Shown here one piece after another: positions 16,212-23,853 of a stretch of DNA of 24,478 nt. Every line of letters begins with the position of its first letter. Positions within the stretch are counted from its first letter, which is position 1. A program made the translations under genes and the position numbers. The notes beneath the pieces are model-generated. The model was not told the origin of the DNA. It saw only the letters and a list, made by a program, of their open reading frames with translations, and did not search any database. Source of the DNA: Pseudomonadota bacterium (lineage in GTDB: Bacteria; Pseudomonadota; Alphaproteobacteria; Sphingomonadales; Sphingomonadaceae); NCBI GenBank assembly GCA_023390675.1, contig JAEWCK010000131.1:1-24478 (forward strand), written 5' to 3'.

Positions 16212-17405
16212 ATGACCCGCCCCTTCAAGACTCTCGACGACATAAGCGACATTGCCGGCAAGCGCGTCCTGGTCCGCGAGGACCTCAACGTGCCAATGGC
16301 CGATGGGGCGGTGACCGACGACACCCGCCTGCGCGCCGCGGTGCAGACCGTCGCCGAGCTGGCCGACAAGAGCGCCAAGGTCATTGTCCTCGCGCATTTC
16401 GGCCGTCCCAAGGGCACGCGTAACCCGGAGATGAGCCTCGCGCTCGTCACCAGGCCTTTCGAGCAGGTGCTCGGCCGCCCGGTGCGCTTCATCGACGATC
16501 AGCAGGCGGCCGATGTCATCGCCAAGATGGGCGAGGGCGAAGTCGGCATCCTCGAGAATACGCGCTTCGATCCGGGCGAGGAGAAGAACGCGTCCGGGAC
16601 GATCGACCGCCTCGCTGCGCTCGGCGACCTCTACGTCAACGACGCCTTCTCCGCCGCGCACCGCGCCCACGCCTCGACCGAGGGGCTGGCGCACAGGCTT
16701 CCCGCCTTTGCCGGCCGCCAGATGGAGGCCGAGCTCGACGCGCTCGACAAGGCGCTCGGCAATCCCGAGCATCCCGTCGCCGCGGTGGTCGGTGGCGCCA
16801 AGGTCTCGACCAAGCTCGACGTGCTCAAGCATCTGGTGGCGAAGGTCGATCACCTCATCATCGGCGGCGGTATGGCCAACACCTTCCTCGCCGCGCGCGG
16901 CGTGGATGTGGGCAAGAGCCTGTGCGAGCATGATCTGACCGGCACCGCCGAGGAAATCCTCGACGCCGCGGACAAGGCGAACTGCACCGTGCACCTGCCC
17001 TATGACGTGGTCGTCGCGAAGGAATTCGCCGCCAACCCGCCGAGCCTGCGCACGGTCAACGTCCACGAAGTCGCTGCCGACGAGATGATCCTCGATATCG
17101 GCCCCGCTGCCACCGAAGCGCTCGCCGACGTCCTCAAGACCTGCCGCACGCTGGTCTGGAACGGCCCGCTCGGCGCGTTCGAGACGCCGCCCTTCGACGC
17201 GGCGACGGTGAGCCTCGCCAGGACCGCCGCCGCGCTGACGAAGGAAGGCTCGCTCGTGTCCGTCGCCGGCGGCGGAGATACGGTCGCAGCGCTCAATCAG
17301 GCCGGCGTCGCAGCAGACTTCACCTTCGTCTCCACCGCCGGCGGCGCCTTTCTCGAATGGATGGAAGGCAAGGAGCTGCCGGGCGTTGCTGCACTGCAGC
17401 AATAA
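16212..17405 (+). CDS. pgk: Phosphoglycerate kinase
   Basis: A 397-residue monomeric enzyme making ATP and 3-phosphoglycerate. Substrate residues: R22/D24/N26 in VREDLNVP, R39, H62/R65 in AHFGRPKG, R118 in ENTRFD, R151 in AAHRAHAS. Nucleotide domain: GGAKVSTK (194-201), GGGMANTF, WNGPLGAFE, AGGGDT and the C-terminal STAGGAFLEW. ATG at 16212 follows GGGAG by 7 bases. Downstream lies a long gene-free stretch before the slipin. Confidence 0.96.
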   Translation: MTRPFKTLDDISDIAGKRVLVREDLNVPMADGAVTDDTRLRAAVQTVAELADKSAKVIVLAHFGRPKGTRNPEMSLALVTRPFEQVLGRPVRFIDDQQAADVIAKMGEGEVGILENTRFDPGEEKNASGTIDRLAALGDLYVNDAFSAAHRAHASTEGLAHRLPAFAGRQMEAELDALDKALGNPEHPVAAVVGGAKVSTKLDVLKHLVAKVDHLIIGGGMANTFLAARGVDVGKSLCEHDLTGTAEEILDAADKANCTVHLPYDVVVAKEFAANPPSLRTVNVHEVAADEMILDIGPAATEALADVLKTCRTLVWNGPLGAFETPPFDAATVSLARTAAALTKEGSLVSVAGGGDTVAALNQAGVAADFTFVSTAGGAFLEWMEGKELPGVAALQQ

Positions 17406-17530
17406 TCCGCTGGACAATCGTTTCGCCCGCGGCTAGGCGCGCCGTCCGTTTTGCCATTTCGGCGGGGCTCGCGAGACCCCCCGGGCGCGGCCGGCGTACC
17501 GGTCCTGTGTTCCATGGCGACGCGGACCCC

Positions 17531-17582
17531 TGGCATGGGAAGCCACTTGGTTGAGGTCCAAGCCCGACGGTTCGACTCCGTC
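17531..17582 (+). pseudogene. tRNA-Leu(GAG)-like remnant
   Basis: D-like stem TGGC/GCCA, anticodon arm CTTGG-TTGAGGT-CCAAG (anticodon GAG at 17553-17555), a 3-base spacer, then T arm GACGG-TTCGACT-CCGTC. The anticodon loop is the one usual in tRNA-Leu(GAG), but the long variable arm of a leucine tRNA is missing, and no acceptor stem can be drawn. Confidence 0.5.
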
Positions 17583-17583
17583 C

Positions 17584-17654
17584 CTAAGGATAGCTCAGTG
17601 GGAGAGCAGTAGACTGATAATCTACGTGTCGCGGGTTCGAATCCCGCTCCGAAT
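17584..17654 (+). pseudogene. tRNA-Ile(GAU)-like remnant
   Basis: D stem GCTC/GAGC with loop AGTGGGA, anticodon arm GTAGA-CTGATAA-TCTAC (anticodon GAT at 17616-17618), variable loop GTGTC, and T arm GCGGG-TTCGAAT-CCCGC are all intact. The acceptor fails: CTAAGGA against TCCGAAT gives four of seven pairs and no CCA follows. Decayed tRNA or tRNA-like RNA; unlikely to be charged normally. Confidence 0.6.
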
Positions 17655-17669
17655 GGCCTGCAAAGCCAT
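17653..17669 (+). pseudogene. tRNA-Cys(GCA)-like anticodon arm
   Basis: ATGGC-CTGCAAA-GCCAT, a perfect 5-base-pair stem with the loop typical of tRNA-Cys (anticodon GCA at 17660-17662). There is no D arm; the T arm of the preceding unit takes that place. A T-loop-like TTCAAGC near 17697 lacks a stem. Overlaps the failed acceptor of the Ile-like unit. Confidence 0.4.
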
Positions 17670-18157
17670 CTCCAGATCGGGGAGGCCGGCGGGGCGTTCA
17701 AGCCAGAGGCGCGGCGCGTGGCGCTAAGCCCGAGGCAGCCGGTGACCGGCTCTGCGCCGGCGAGGATACCGGCAGCGCGCACGCGGCGCGCGGCCTTCGT
17801 ACCGGGAGCGGCGCCCGCCTGCTCGTCCGCGCGTGGGCCAGACGCCGCCGAGCGTTGCCTCAATCGCCAGCCCGCCCGCGCCACCGGCGAACGTTCTGCC
17901 GGCCGACCTATTTCCATATCGAAATACGCCGTCCTCCTGCGGAAGCATGAGCCTTAAGTCGCGCGCAGTTCGCTGCGGCTCAGGGCTCCCTGCGCCCGCG
18001 CTATTTAGCCTCCCAATTCGATATCACGACTTAAAGATATGGTCATATGCTGCACCGCAGCAAAATAATCGTTGCAATCGTTACTTTTCAGGACTAACGC
18101 GCGCCTCCCCGCCGCGGGATTGGCCTGCGTGCGTGTGAGCAGAGAGGAGGACGGGCG

Positions 18158-19300
18158 ATGATGAAGACCTTCGTAATCGCTGAGAACCAGCGCGGCCTCC
18201 TCATCGAGGATGGCCGCGTCACTGATATCCTGCCCCCGGGCCGCTACCGGCTCTGGGACTGGCTGAACCGCAAGCGCGTCGAGACCTTCGTCGCGTCGGG
18301 CGTGTTCGCTTCGCCCTGGGCGGAGATCATCGAGAAGCGCCATCCCGAACTCGCCGAGGGCAATTTCGTCTCGGTGCGCCCGCAGGAAGGCGAAGTCTCG
18401 GTGGTCTGGATCGACCAGCGCGCGGCATATGTCGTCCGTTCGGGCGAGTCAGTGCAGGTCTGGTGCGCGATGGACCAGGTGCGCGTCGAGACCTTCGACG
18501 TGACTGCGGCCGCGCGGCTCGACAAGCATCAGCTGATCGCGTTCGAGAAGGCGTCGGTGATCGGCACGACAACGCCGGCGCCGATTGCGATCGTCGCGGT
18601 GGCGGAAGCCGAGGCGGGGCTGGTGTTCTTCGACGGCGAGCTCGTCGAGACGCTGGGGCCGGGCCGCTACGGCTATTGGCAGGTCGGCCGCAAGGTGACT
18701 TCGCGCACGCTGGACACCCGTCCGGTGCCGCTCGAGGTGACTGCGCAGGAGATCCTGACCAGGGACCGTGTGTCCGTGCGCGTCACGCTCACGTCGTTCG
18801 TCCAGGTGACGGACGTCGAGAAGGCGGCGCTCTCGACGCCCGACTACCAGGCGCATGTCTACAAGCTCGTCCAGTTCGCGGTCCGCGAGGCCGTGGGCGG
18901 GCGGACGCTCGACGAAGTGCTCAACGACCGCGTGTCGGTCGACACGCAGATCGTCGAGCATGTCCGGCGCGAGCTCGGCGACATCGGGGTCCGTGTCACG
19001 GAGCTCGGCGTCAAGGACGTGATCCTGCCGGGCGACATGCGCGAGCTGATCAACAAGGTCGTCGAGGCGGAGAAGGTCGCGCAGGCGAACCTCATCCGCC
19101 GGCGCGAGGAGACCGCGGCGACGCGGAGCCTGCTCAACACGGCGAAGCTGATGGAGGACAACCCGACTCTGCTTCGCCTGAAGGAGCTCGAGGCGCTCGA
19201 ACGCGTGACCGAGAAGATCGGCCGGATCGACGTGCATGCGGGCCAGCAGGGCCTCAATGCAGTGCTCGATCAGCTCGTGAGCCTCAAGCCGCGGGACTGA
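18158..19300 (+). CDS. Slipin family (SPFH/Band 7) protein with duplicated N-terminal motif
   Basis: A 380-residue protein. The SPFH domain covers about 185-310 (LEVTAQEILTRDRVSVRVTLT, then VQFAVREAVGGRTLDEVL, then LGVKDVILPGDM), followed by a helical segment with EAEKVAQANLIRRREETAATRSLLNTA typical of slipins. There is no membrane helix at the N-terminus, unlike classic stomatins. Instead the motif GLLIEDGRVTDILPPGRYRLW (13-33) recurs as GLVFFDGELVETLGPGRYGYW (154-174). Slipins assemble into membrane-bound rings or scaffolds and often partner with NfeD proteases; no nfeD lies nearby. Two adjacent ATGs (18158, 18161) follow GAGGAGG; the first is used. A strong terminator follows. Confidence 0.85.
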   Translation: MMKTFVIAENQRGLLIEDGRVTDILPPGRYRLWDWLNRKRVETFVASGVFASPWAEIIEKRHPELAEGNFVSVRPQEGEVSVVWIDQRAAYVVRSGESVQVWCAMDQVRVETFDVTAAARLDKHQLIAFEKASVIGTTTPAPIAIVAVAEAEAGLVFFDGELVETLGPGRYGYWQVGRKVTSRTLDTRPVPLEVTAQEILTRDRVSVRVTLTSFVQVTDVEKAALSTPDYQAHVYKLVQFAVREAVGGRTLDEVLNDRVSVDTQIVEHVRRELGDIGVRVTELGVKDVILPGDMRELINKVVEAEKVAQANLIRRREETAATRSLLNTAKLMEDNPTLLRLKELEALERVTEKIGRIDVHAGQQGLNAVLDQLVSLKPRD

Positions 19301-19306
19301 CGGAGA

Positions 19307-19338
19307 GGGGAGGGGCGGGCAACCGCTTCTCCCCTTTT
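19307..19338 (+). terminator. Rho-independent terminator after the slipin gene
   Basis: A 12-base-pair stem (GGGGAGGGGCGG with CCGCTTCTCCCC, two G-T wobbles) closes on a GCAA tetraloop and ends in TTTT, starting 7 bases past the slipin stop. It should separate the slipin from fba, which would then need its own promoter in 19339-19422. Confidence 0.88.
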
Positions 19339-19422
19339 CTTGTGCAAGTGCCAGCGTTGTCAGGCTTTCGCGTGCGCGCCGGGGTGGATAGAGCCCCCGC
19401 AAGCATCGGAACGAGGGGATCC

Positions 19423-20328
19423 ATGAATACTGCCGACATGACCGCCAAGATGGCTGCCGGGAAGGGCTTCATCGCCGCGCTCGACCAGAGCGGCGGCTCT
19501 ACGCCCAAGGCGCTCAAGGGCTATGGGATCGAGGAAGGCGCCTGGTCCAGCGACGAGGAGATGTTCGGGCTGATCCACGAAATGCGCAGCCGGATCATCA
19601 GTTCGCCCGCCTTCACCGGCGACAAGGTGATCGGCGCAATCCTGTTCGAGCGGACGATGGACGGCACGGTCGGCGGAAAGCCCACCCCGCAGGCGCTGAT
19701 CGACAAGGGCGTGGTGCCCTTCATCAAGATCGACAAGGGGCTGGAGGCGGAGGAGAACGGCGTCCAGCTGATGAAGCCGATGCCGGGGCTAGAGGCGCTG
19801 CTCGCCCGCGCGCGGGGGCTCGGCGTGTTCGGCACCAAGGAGCGCTCGGTGATCAACCTCGCCAACCGCGAAGGCATCGCCGCGATCGTCGCGCAGCAGT
19901 TCGAAGTCGGCCGCCAGGTGAGCGCCGCCGGGCTGATGCCGATCCTCGAGCCCGAGATCAACATCAGGAGCCCCGAGCGGGCCGAGGCCGACGCAATCCT
20001 GCGCGACGAGATCCTGAAGATGCTGGGTGCGATGCCCGGCGACGACAAGGTGATGCTCAAGCTCTCGATTCCGGCCCAGGCGGGCCTTTTCGATCCGCTT
20101 GTCGATCATCCGCGCGTGCTGCGCGTCGTCGCGCTTTCGGGCGGCTATAACCGCCCCGACGCGTGCGCCGAGCTGGCGAAGAATCGCGGCATGATCGCGA
20201 GCTTCAGCCGCGCGCTGCTCGAGGATTTGCGCCACGGGATGAGCGACGCGGAGTTCGATGCGGCGCTGGGCGAGGCGATCGACGCGATTTACGCCGCCTC
20301 GACCGAAAAGACGGCAGTCGCGGCGTGA
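19423..20328 (+). CDS. fba: Fructose-bisphosphate aldolase, class I
   Basis: A 301-residue class I (Schiff-base) aldolase of the short bacterial type, splitting fructose 1,6-bisphosphate to two triose phosphates. ALDQSGGSTPKAL (19-31), FERTMDG (76-82), ILEPEI (174-179) and K213 in MLKLSIPA (the Schiff-base Lys) are present, with LSGGYNR for phosphate binding (239-245). ATG at 19423 follows AGGGGA. The long frame upstream overlaps the slipin in another frame and is not used. Its stop overlaps the next start as GTGA. Confidence 0.92.
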   Translation: MNTADMTAKMAAGKGFIAALDQSGGSTPKALKGYGIEEGAWSSDEEMFGLIHEMRSRIISSPAFTGDKVIGAILFERTMDGTVGGKPTPQALIDKGVVPFIKIDKGLEAEENGVQLMKPMPGLEALLARARGLGVFGTKERSVINLANREGIAAIVAQQFEVGRQVSAAGLMPILEPEINIRSPERAEADAILRDEILKMLGAMPGDDKVMLKLSIPAQAGLFDPLVDHPRVLRVVALSGGYNRPDACAELAKNRGMIASFSRALLEDLRHGMSDAEFDAALGEAIDAIYAASTEKTAVAA

Positions 20329-20714
20329 CGGCGCGCCGCCCGGTGCTCGCGGGCCTCGCGCTCGCGCTGATGGGCGGCCCCGCACTGGCGAGGAGTTGGA
20401 CGATGGAAGAGGCCGAACTCTACGGCATGGTCGGCAAGATGAAGGCGCAGCCGGGGAAGCGCGCCGAGCTGATCGCGATCCTCGGCGGCGGCACCGCGGA
20501 GATGCCCGGCTGCATCGCCTATCTGATCGCCGAGGACGTCAAGGACCCCGACGGCATCTGGATCACCGAGATCTGGGACGGGAAGGAAAGCCACGACGCT
20601 TCGCTCCAGCTTCCCGCGGTCAGGGAGGCGATCGCCAGAGGCCGTCCGCTGATCGCCGGCTTCGAAACGAGCGTCGAGACGCGGCCGGTGCAAAGCTTCG
20701 TCCGGAAGGACTGA
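20325..20714 (+). CDS. Exported ABM-domain protein (putative monooxygenase)
   Basis: A 129-residue protein. With GTG at 20325 it has a twin-Arg-containing export signal (TARRPVLAGLALALMGGPALARS, about 1-24) and so would act in the periplasm. The rest is one ferredoxin-like ABM domain: GMVGKMKAQPGKRAELIAIL (34-53), IAYLIAEDVKDPDGIWITEIW (64-84), and HDASLQLPAVREAI (90-103). Members are cofactor-free quinol oxidases or small binding dimers; the substrate is unknown. A cytosolic form from ATG at 20403 is possible. It overlaps fba (GTGA) and the next gene (TGATG), so all three appear coupled. Confidence 0.77.
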   Translation: MTARRPVLAGLALALMGGPALARSWTMEEAELYGMVGKMKAQPGKRAELIAILGGGTAEMPGCIAYLIAEDVKDPDGIWITEIWDGKESHDASLQLPAVREAIARGRPLIAGFETSVETRPVQSFVRKD

Positions 20715-21395
20715 TGGCGGGCTGGGGCGAAGTCGATGCGTGGATCGCCGGGCAGCTGCTCGAGGACGATCCGACGCTCGATGCCGCGCTTGCCGCCAAT
20801 CATGCCGGCGGCCTTCCCGCGATCGATGTCGCCCCGGTGCAGGGCAAGCTGCTCCATCTGCTGGCGCGGATGCGCGGCGCACGGCGCATCCTCGAAGTCG
20901 GCACGCTCGGCGGCTATTCGACGATCTGGCTCGCGCGCGCTCCCCGCGGATGGCAGGCTGGTGACGCTCGAGCTCGACCCGCACCACGCCGAGGTCGGGC
21001 GCGCGAATATCGAGCGGGCAGGCGTGGCGGATCGGTGCGAGATCCGGGTCGGCCGCGCCGCCGACAGCCTCGCGGCGCTGGCGGCGGAAGGCGTCCAGCC
21101 GTTCGACTTCGTCTTCATCGATGCCGACAAGCCGAGCAACGTCGCCTATCTACGCGCCGCGCTCGCGCTGTCGCGGCCCGGTACGGCGATCGTCGTCGAC
21201 AATGTCGTGCGCGAGGGCGGCGTGCTCGATCCCGACAGCGCCGATCCCAATATCCGCGGCACGCGGGCGCTGTTCGGGGCCGTCGCGGCCGAGCCCCGCC
21301 TCAGCGCCACTGCGGTGCAGACAGTCGGCGCCAAGAAATGGGACGGCTTCCTGCTCGCGATCGTCAACGAACAGCCTGCGCCACCATCGCCTTGA
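20714..21395 (+). pseudogene. O-methyltransferase (Methyltransf_3), frameshifted
   Basis: SAM-dependent O-methyltransferase of the caffeoyl-CoA/catechol type. In the first frame: MAGWGEVDAWIAGQLL start and the SAM motif ILEVGTLGGYSTIWLARA. After 20932-20941 the homology continues in the next frame: LPADGRLVTLELDPHHAEVG, FDFVFIDADKPSN and KKWDGFLLAIVN, ending at 21395. Relatives read WLARALPADGRL at the joint, which would need two more bases (GC) in the run TCGCGCGCGCT. So a 2-base loss in a CG run, or a read error. The mended protein would be about 227 residues, the normal length. Its last 32 bases overlap the DUF72 gene end. Confidence 0.82.
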
Positions 21396-22104
21396 GCGTC
21401 AGCGCGTCGTCGATCGCCGCGGCTTCGGTGTCGTTGTTGAAATAAGCCCAGACGCTCCGCCCGCTGCGCGCCTGCTCGACCATCCAGTCAGCCCAGCCGA
21501 GCAGAGCCTCGTCGGGGTAACGCCCCCAATATTTGCCGAGGCCGCCGTGGAAGCGGACATACGCGATCGGCCCGACCGCCACGCGCGGGGTGACGAGATT
21601 CGGCATGTCGTGCACGCAGAAGCTGGCGCCGTAGCGTTCGAGCAGCGCGAAGGTCTCGGGCACGTTCCAGCTGTTCTCTCGGAATTCGAAGACGTTGGTC
21701 ACGTCCTTGGGGATCAGCGCGAGGAAGCGCTCGAGCCTTTCGAGGTTGAGCTTCATCACCGGCGGCAGCTGGTAGAGGATCGGGCCGAGCCGATCGCCCA
21801 TGCAGCGGAACTCGCCCATCTGCCGCGCGATCGGCTCTTCGCAATCCTTGAGCTTCTTGGCTTGCGTCAGGAAGCGGTTGGCCTTGACTGCATAGCAGAA
21901 GCCCGGCGGTGCCTGGTCGCGCCACTTCTCGAAGGTCGCGCATTTGGGCAGGCGGTAGAAGCTGTTGTTGATCTCGACGGTGTCGAATTGCCCGGCATAG
22001 AATTCGAACCAGCGCTTGACCGGCAGCTTCTCGGGGTAGAAGCGGCCACGCCAGTGGCGGTAGTTCCAGCCGGAGCAGCCGATGCGGATAGCGGAGTGAG
22101 GCAT
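21364..22104 (-). CDS. DUF72 family protein (YecE-like)
   Basis: A 246-residue cytosolic protein with a TIM-barrel-type family pattern. DUF72 marks: IRIGCSGWNYRHWRGRFYP (6-24), FDTVEINNSFYRLP (about 40-53), VKANRFLTQAKKL, GPILYQLPP, FEFRENSW, and near the end YVRFHGG and WAYFNNDTEAAAIDDAL. Function is unproven in the family. The start at 22104 is preferred over TTG at 22140 because MPHSAIRIGCSGW matches the family. The C-terminus overlaps the O-methyltransferase tail by 32 bases, convergent. Confidence 0.87.
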   Translation of the reverse strand: MPHSAIRIGCSGWNYRHWRGRFYPEKLPVKRWFEFYAGQFDTVEINNSFYRLPKCATFEKWRDQAPPGFCYAVKANRFLTQAKKLKDCEEPIARQMGEFRCMGDRLGPILYQLPPVMKLNLERLERFLALIPKDVTNVFEFRENSWNVPETFALLERYGASFCVHDMPNLVTPRVAVGPIAYVRFHGGLGKYWGRYPDEALLGWADWMVEQARSGRSVWAYFNNDTEAAAIDDALTLKAMVAQAVR

Positions 22105-22798
22105 GAACGAACCTGAGGACGAAGAGCTGTTCGGCGACAACGCGCTGGGGGGCTTTGCGGACCAGTTCGTGCGCGACGATCGCCGGCCGCCGTGCCAGCT
22201 CTATCTGATCTCGCCACTGGAAGTTGGCGAAGGTTTCGCGGATCGGCTAGATCGCGCGCTCGATGCCGGTCCGGTCGCGGCGTTCCAGTTCCGGGTGAAG
22301 GGCGTGGATCAGCACGAAGCCGCGCGGCTCGCCGAGCCGCTGCAGCGGCTCTGCGCGGACGCCGAAGTTGCGTTCATCGTCAATGACAGCGTCGGGCTCG
22401 CCAAGCGCCTCGGCGCGGACGGCGTGCATCTGGGGCAAGACGACGGCGATCCGCGCGAGGCGCGCGCGGCGCTCGGTCCCTCCGCGCAGATCGGCGTCAC
22501 GTGTCACGACAGCCGCCATCTGGCTATGGAAGCGGGCGAGGTGGGGGCCGACTATGTCGCCTTCGGCGCCTTCTATCCCACGAGCACCAAGCAAGTGCGC
22601 CACCATCCGGAACCTTCGATCCTGAGCTGGTGGACCACATTGTTCGAAATCCCCTGCGTCGCGATCGGCGGGATCACACCGGCCAATGCGGCGCCCCTGA
22701 TCGCCGCAGGCGCGGACTTCCTCGCGGTGAGCAACGCCGTGTGGGGCGGAGACGAGGCCGCGGCGGTGAAAGCGTTCGCGGACCTGCTTGCCGCCTAG
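22103..22798 (+). CDS. thiE: Thiamine phosphate synthase
   Basis: A 231-residue TIM-barrel enzyme joining the pyrimidine and thiazole parts of thiamine phosphate. ThiE marks: QFRVKG (near 62-67), FIVNDSVGLAKRLGADGVHLGQDD (phosphate binding), CHDSRHLAMEAGEVGADYVAFG, YPTSTK, GGITPANAAPLIAAGADFLAVSNAVW. An acidic N-terminal stretch of about 32 residues precedes the core CQLYLISP and is longer than in E. coli. ATG at 22103 has GGAGTGAGG just upstream. The product feeds thiamine diphosphate, the transketolase cofactor. Confidence 0.88.
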   Translation: MNEPEDEELFGDNALGGFADQFVRDDRRPPCQLYLISPLEVGEGFADRLDRALDAGPVAAFQFRVKGVDQHEAARLAEPLQRLCADAEVAFIVNDSVGLAKRLGADGVHLGQDDGDPREARAALGPSAQIGVTCHDSRHLAMEAGEVGADYVAFGAFYPTSTKQVRHHPEPSILSWWTTLFEIPCVAIGGITPANAAPLIAAGADFLAVSNAVWGGDEAAAVKAFADLLAA

Positions 22799-22841
22799 AT
22801 CGTTGTTCCTGCGAACCAACGTTCGTCAGGAGCTTGAATCT

Positions 22842-23849
22842 GTGCGGAAAATCCTTGGTGTTGCGGCCTGCCTCGTCCTTGCCTCGTTCGGTCCGGCCGC
22901 AGCCGGACAACCGGGAACCAAAGCCCGCCCGCCCATCGACTATTCGATCCTCCACGCACAGGTCATCCTCGATCATCTCGGCTTCTCGCCGGGCATCCTC
23001 GACGGGCGCGACGGCCAGTCGCTTACCGCGGCGATCAAGGGTTTCCAGACCTCGCGGGGGATGAAGGTCACCGGCAAGCTCGACCCCGCGACGCTGGCGG
23101 CGCTCCATCCCTATCGCGCGCTGCGCCCGGTGCGACGGCTGACGCTAGCGGCCGAATCGCTCGAAGGCCCCTTCATCAACCCACTGCCCAAGGATCCCGA
23201 CAAGCAGGCGAAGCTCCCGGCGCTTGGCTATTCCCGCCCGGTGGAGAAGCTCGCCGAGATGTTCCACACGACGCCCGAAGTGCTGGTCGAGCTCAATCCG
23301 GGCGGCGGCGCGATCGAACCCGGCGCGAGCTTCGTCTTCCCCAATGCGCTCCCCGCGTCGCGCGACTATCCGGCCGATCTCAAGCCCGAATGGCGCCGGA
23401 CGTTGAGCGACCTCAACGTCGATGCCAACCAGCCCAAGGCGGATCACATTGTCGTCGACAAGTCGGAAAAGGCGCTCAAGGTGTACAATGCCGACGACAG
23501 GCTGGTTGCGCAGTTCAGCGTCACCACGGGCAGCGAGCACGATCCGCTGCCGATCGGCACGTGGAAGATCTACGGCGCGGATACGAACCCCAGGTTCCAC
23601 TACAACCCGGATCTGTTCTGGGACGCAAAGAAAGGAGACGATCCCGCGACGCTGCCCCCGGGGCCCAATGGCCCGGTCGGCGTGGTTTGGCTCGATCTCT
23701 CCAAAGAGCATTACGGCATTCACGGCACACCCGAGCCCCAGCTGATCGGCCGCACCGAGAGCCATGGTTGCATCCGCCTGACCAATTGGGATGCGGCGCG
23801 GCTTGCGCTTATGGTGAAGCCTGGCACGCAGGCCATCTTCCAGGAGTGA
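22842..23849 (+). CDS. L,D-transpeptidase with peptidoglycan-binding and LysM-like parts
   Basis: A 335-residue exported enzyme. Signal peptide 1-22; a PG_binding_1-type domain (about 34-90, ILDHLGFSPGILDGRDGQS, AIKGFQTSRGMKVTGKLD); a short LysM-like segment (VEKLAEMFHTTPEVLVELN, 134-152); and a YkuD catalytic domain (about 202-333) with H294 in GIHGT and the active Cys C310 in ESHGCIRLTN. YkuD enzymes form 3-3 cross-links or attach proteins to peptidoglycan. GTG at 22842 with AGGAG 9 bases upstream is chosen; it excludes an extra 18 residues that overlap thiE. A peptidase gene follows by 4 bases. Confidence 0.92.
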   Translation: MRKILGVAACLVLASFGPAAAGQPGTKARPPIDYSILHAQVILDHLGFSPGILDGRDGQSLTAAIKGFQTSRGMKVTGKLDPATLAALHPYRALRPVRRLTLAAESLEGPFINPLPKDPDKQAKLPALGYSRPVEKLAEMFHTTPEVLVELNPGGGAIEPGASFVFPNALPASRDYPADLKPEWRRTLSDLNVDANQPKADHIVVDKSEKALKVYNADDRLVAQFSVTTGSEHDPLPIGTWKIYGADTNPRFHYNPDLFWDAKKGDDPATLPPGPNGPVGVVWLDLSKEHYGIHGTPEPQLIGRTESHGCIRLTNWDAARLALMVKPGTQAIFQE

Positions 23850-23853
23850 GGCG

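Larger units (their letters stand above)
17406..18157 (+). other. 752-base gap without a protein gene, holding a tRNA-like chain and an AT-rich end
   Basis: No frame here shows a recognisable protein, a ribosome site or a family motif; the open frames on both strands are GC-rich shadows. 17531-17669 holds tRNA-like hairpins (listed separately). 17731-17755 can fold as GCCGG/CCGGC. 18005-18100 is much richer in A and T than its surroundings, with small palindromes (TGCTGC/GCAGCA at 18048-18062), and probably carries the slipin promoter, though I cannot place clear boxes. The gap splits the glycolytic genes pgk and fba together with the slipin. Confidence 0.6.

Noticed and set aside
17297..17917. 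Minus-strand frame across the tRNA-like region, containing GAGFEPATRR
   Set aside because: The FEPATRR-like string is the well-known artefact of translating the antisense of a tRNA; it supports the tRNA-like reading, not a protein.
18449..19402. Minus-strand frame antisense to the slipin
   Set aside because: No motif, biased composition and opposite a gene with clear SPFH homology.
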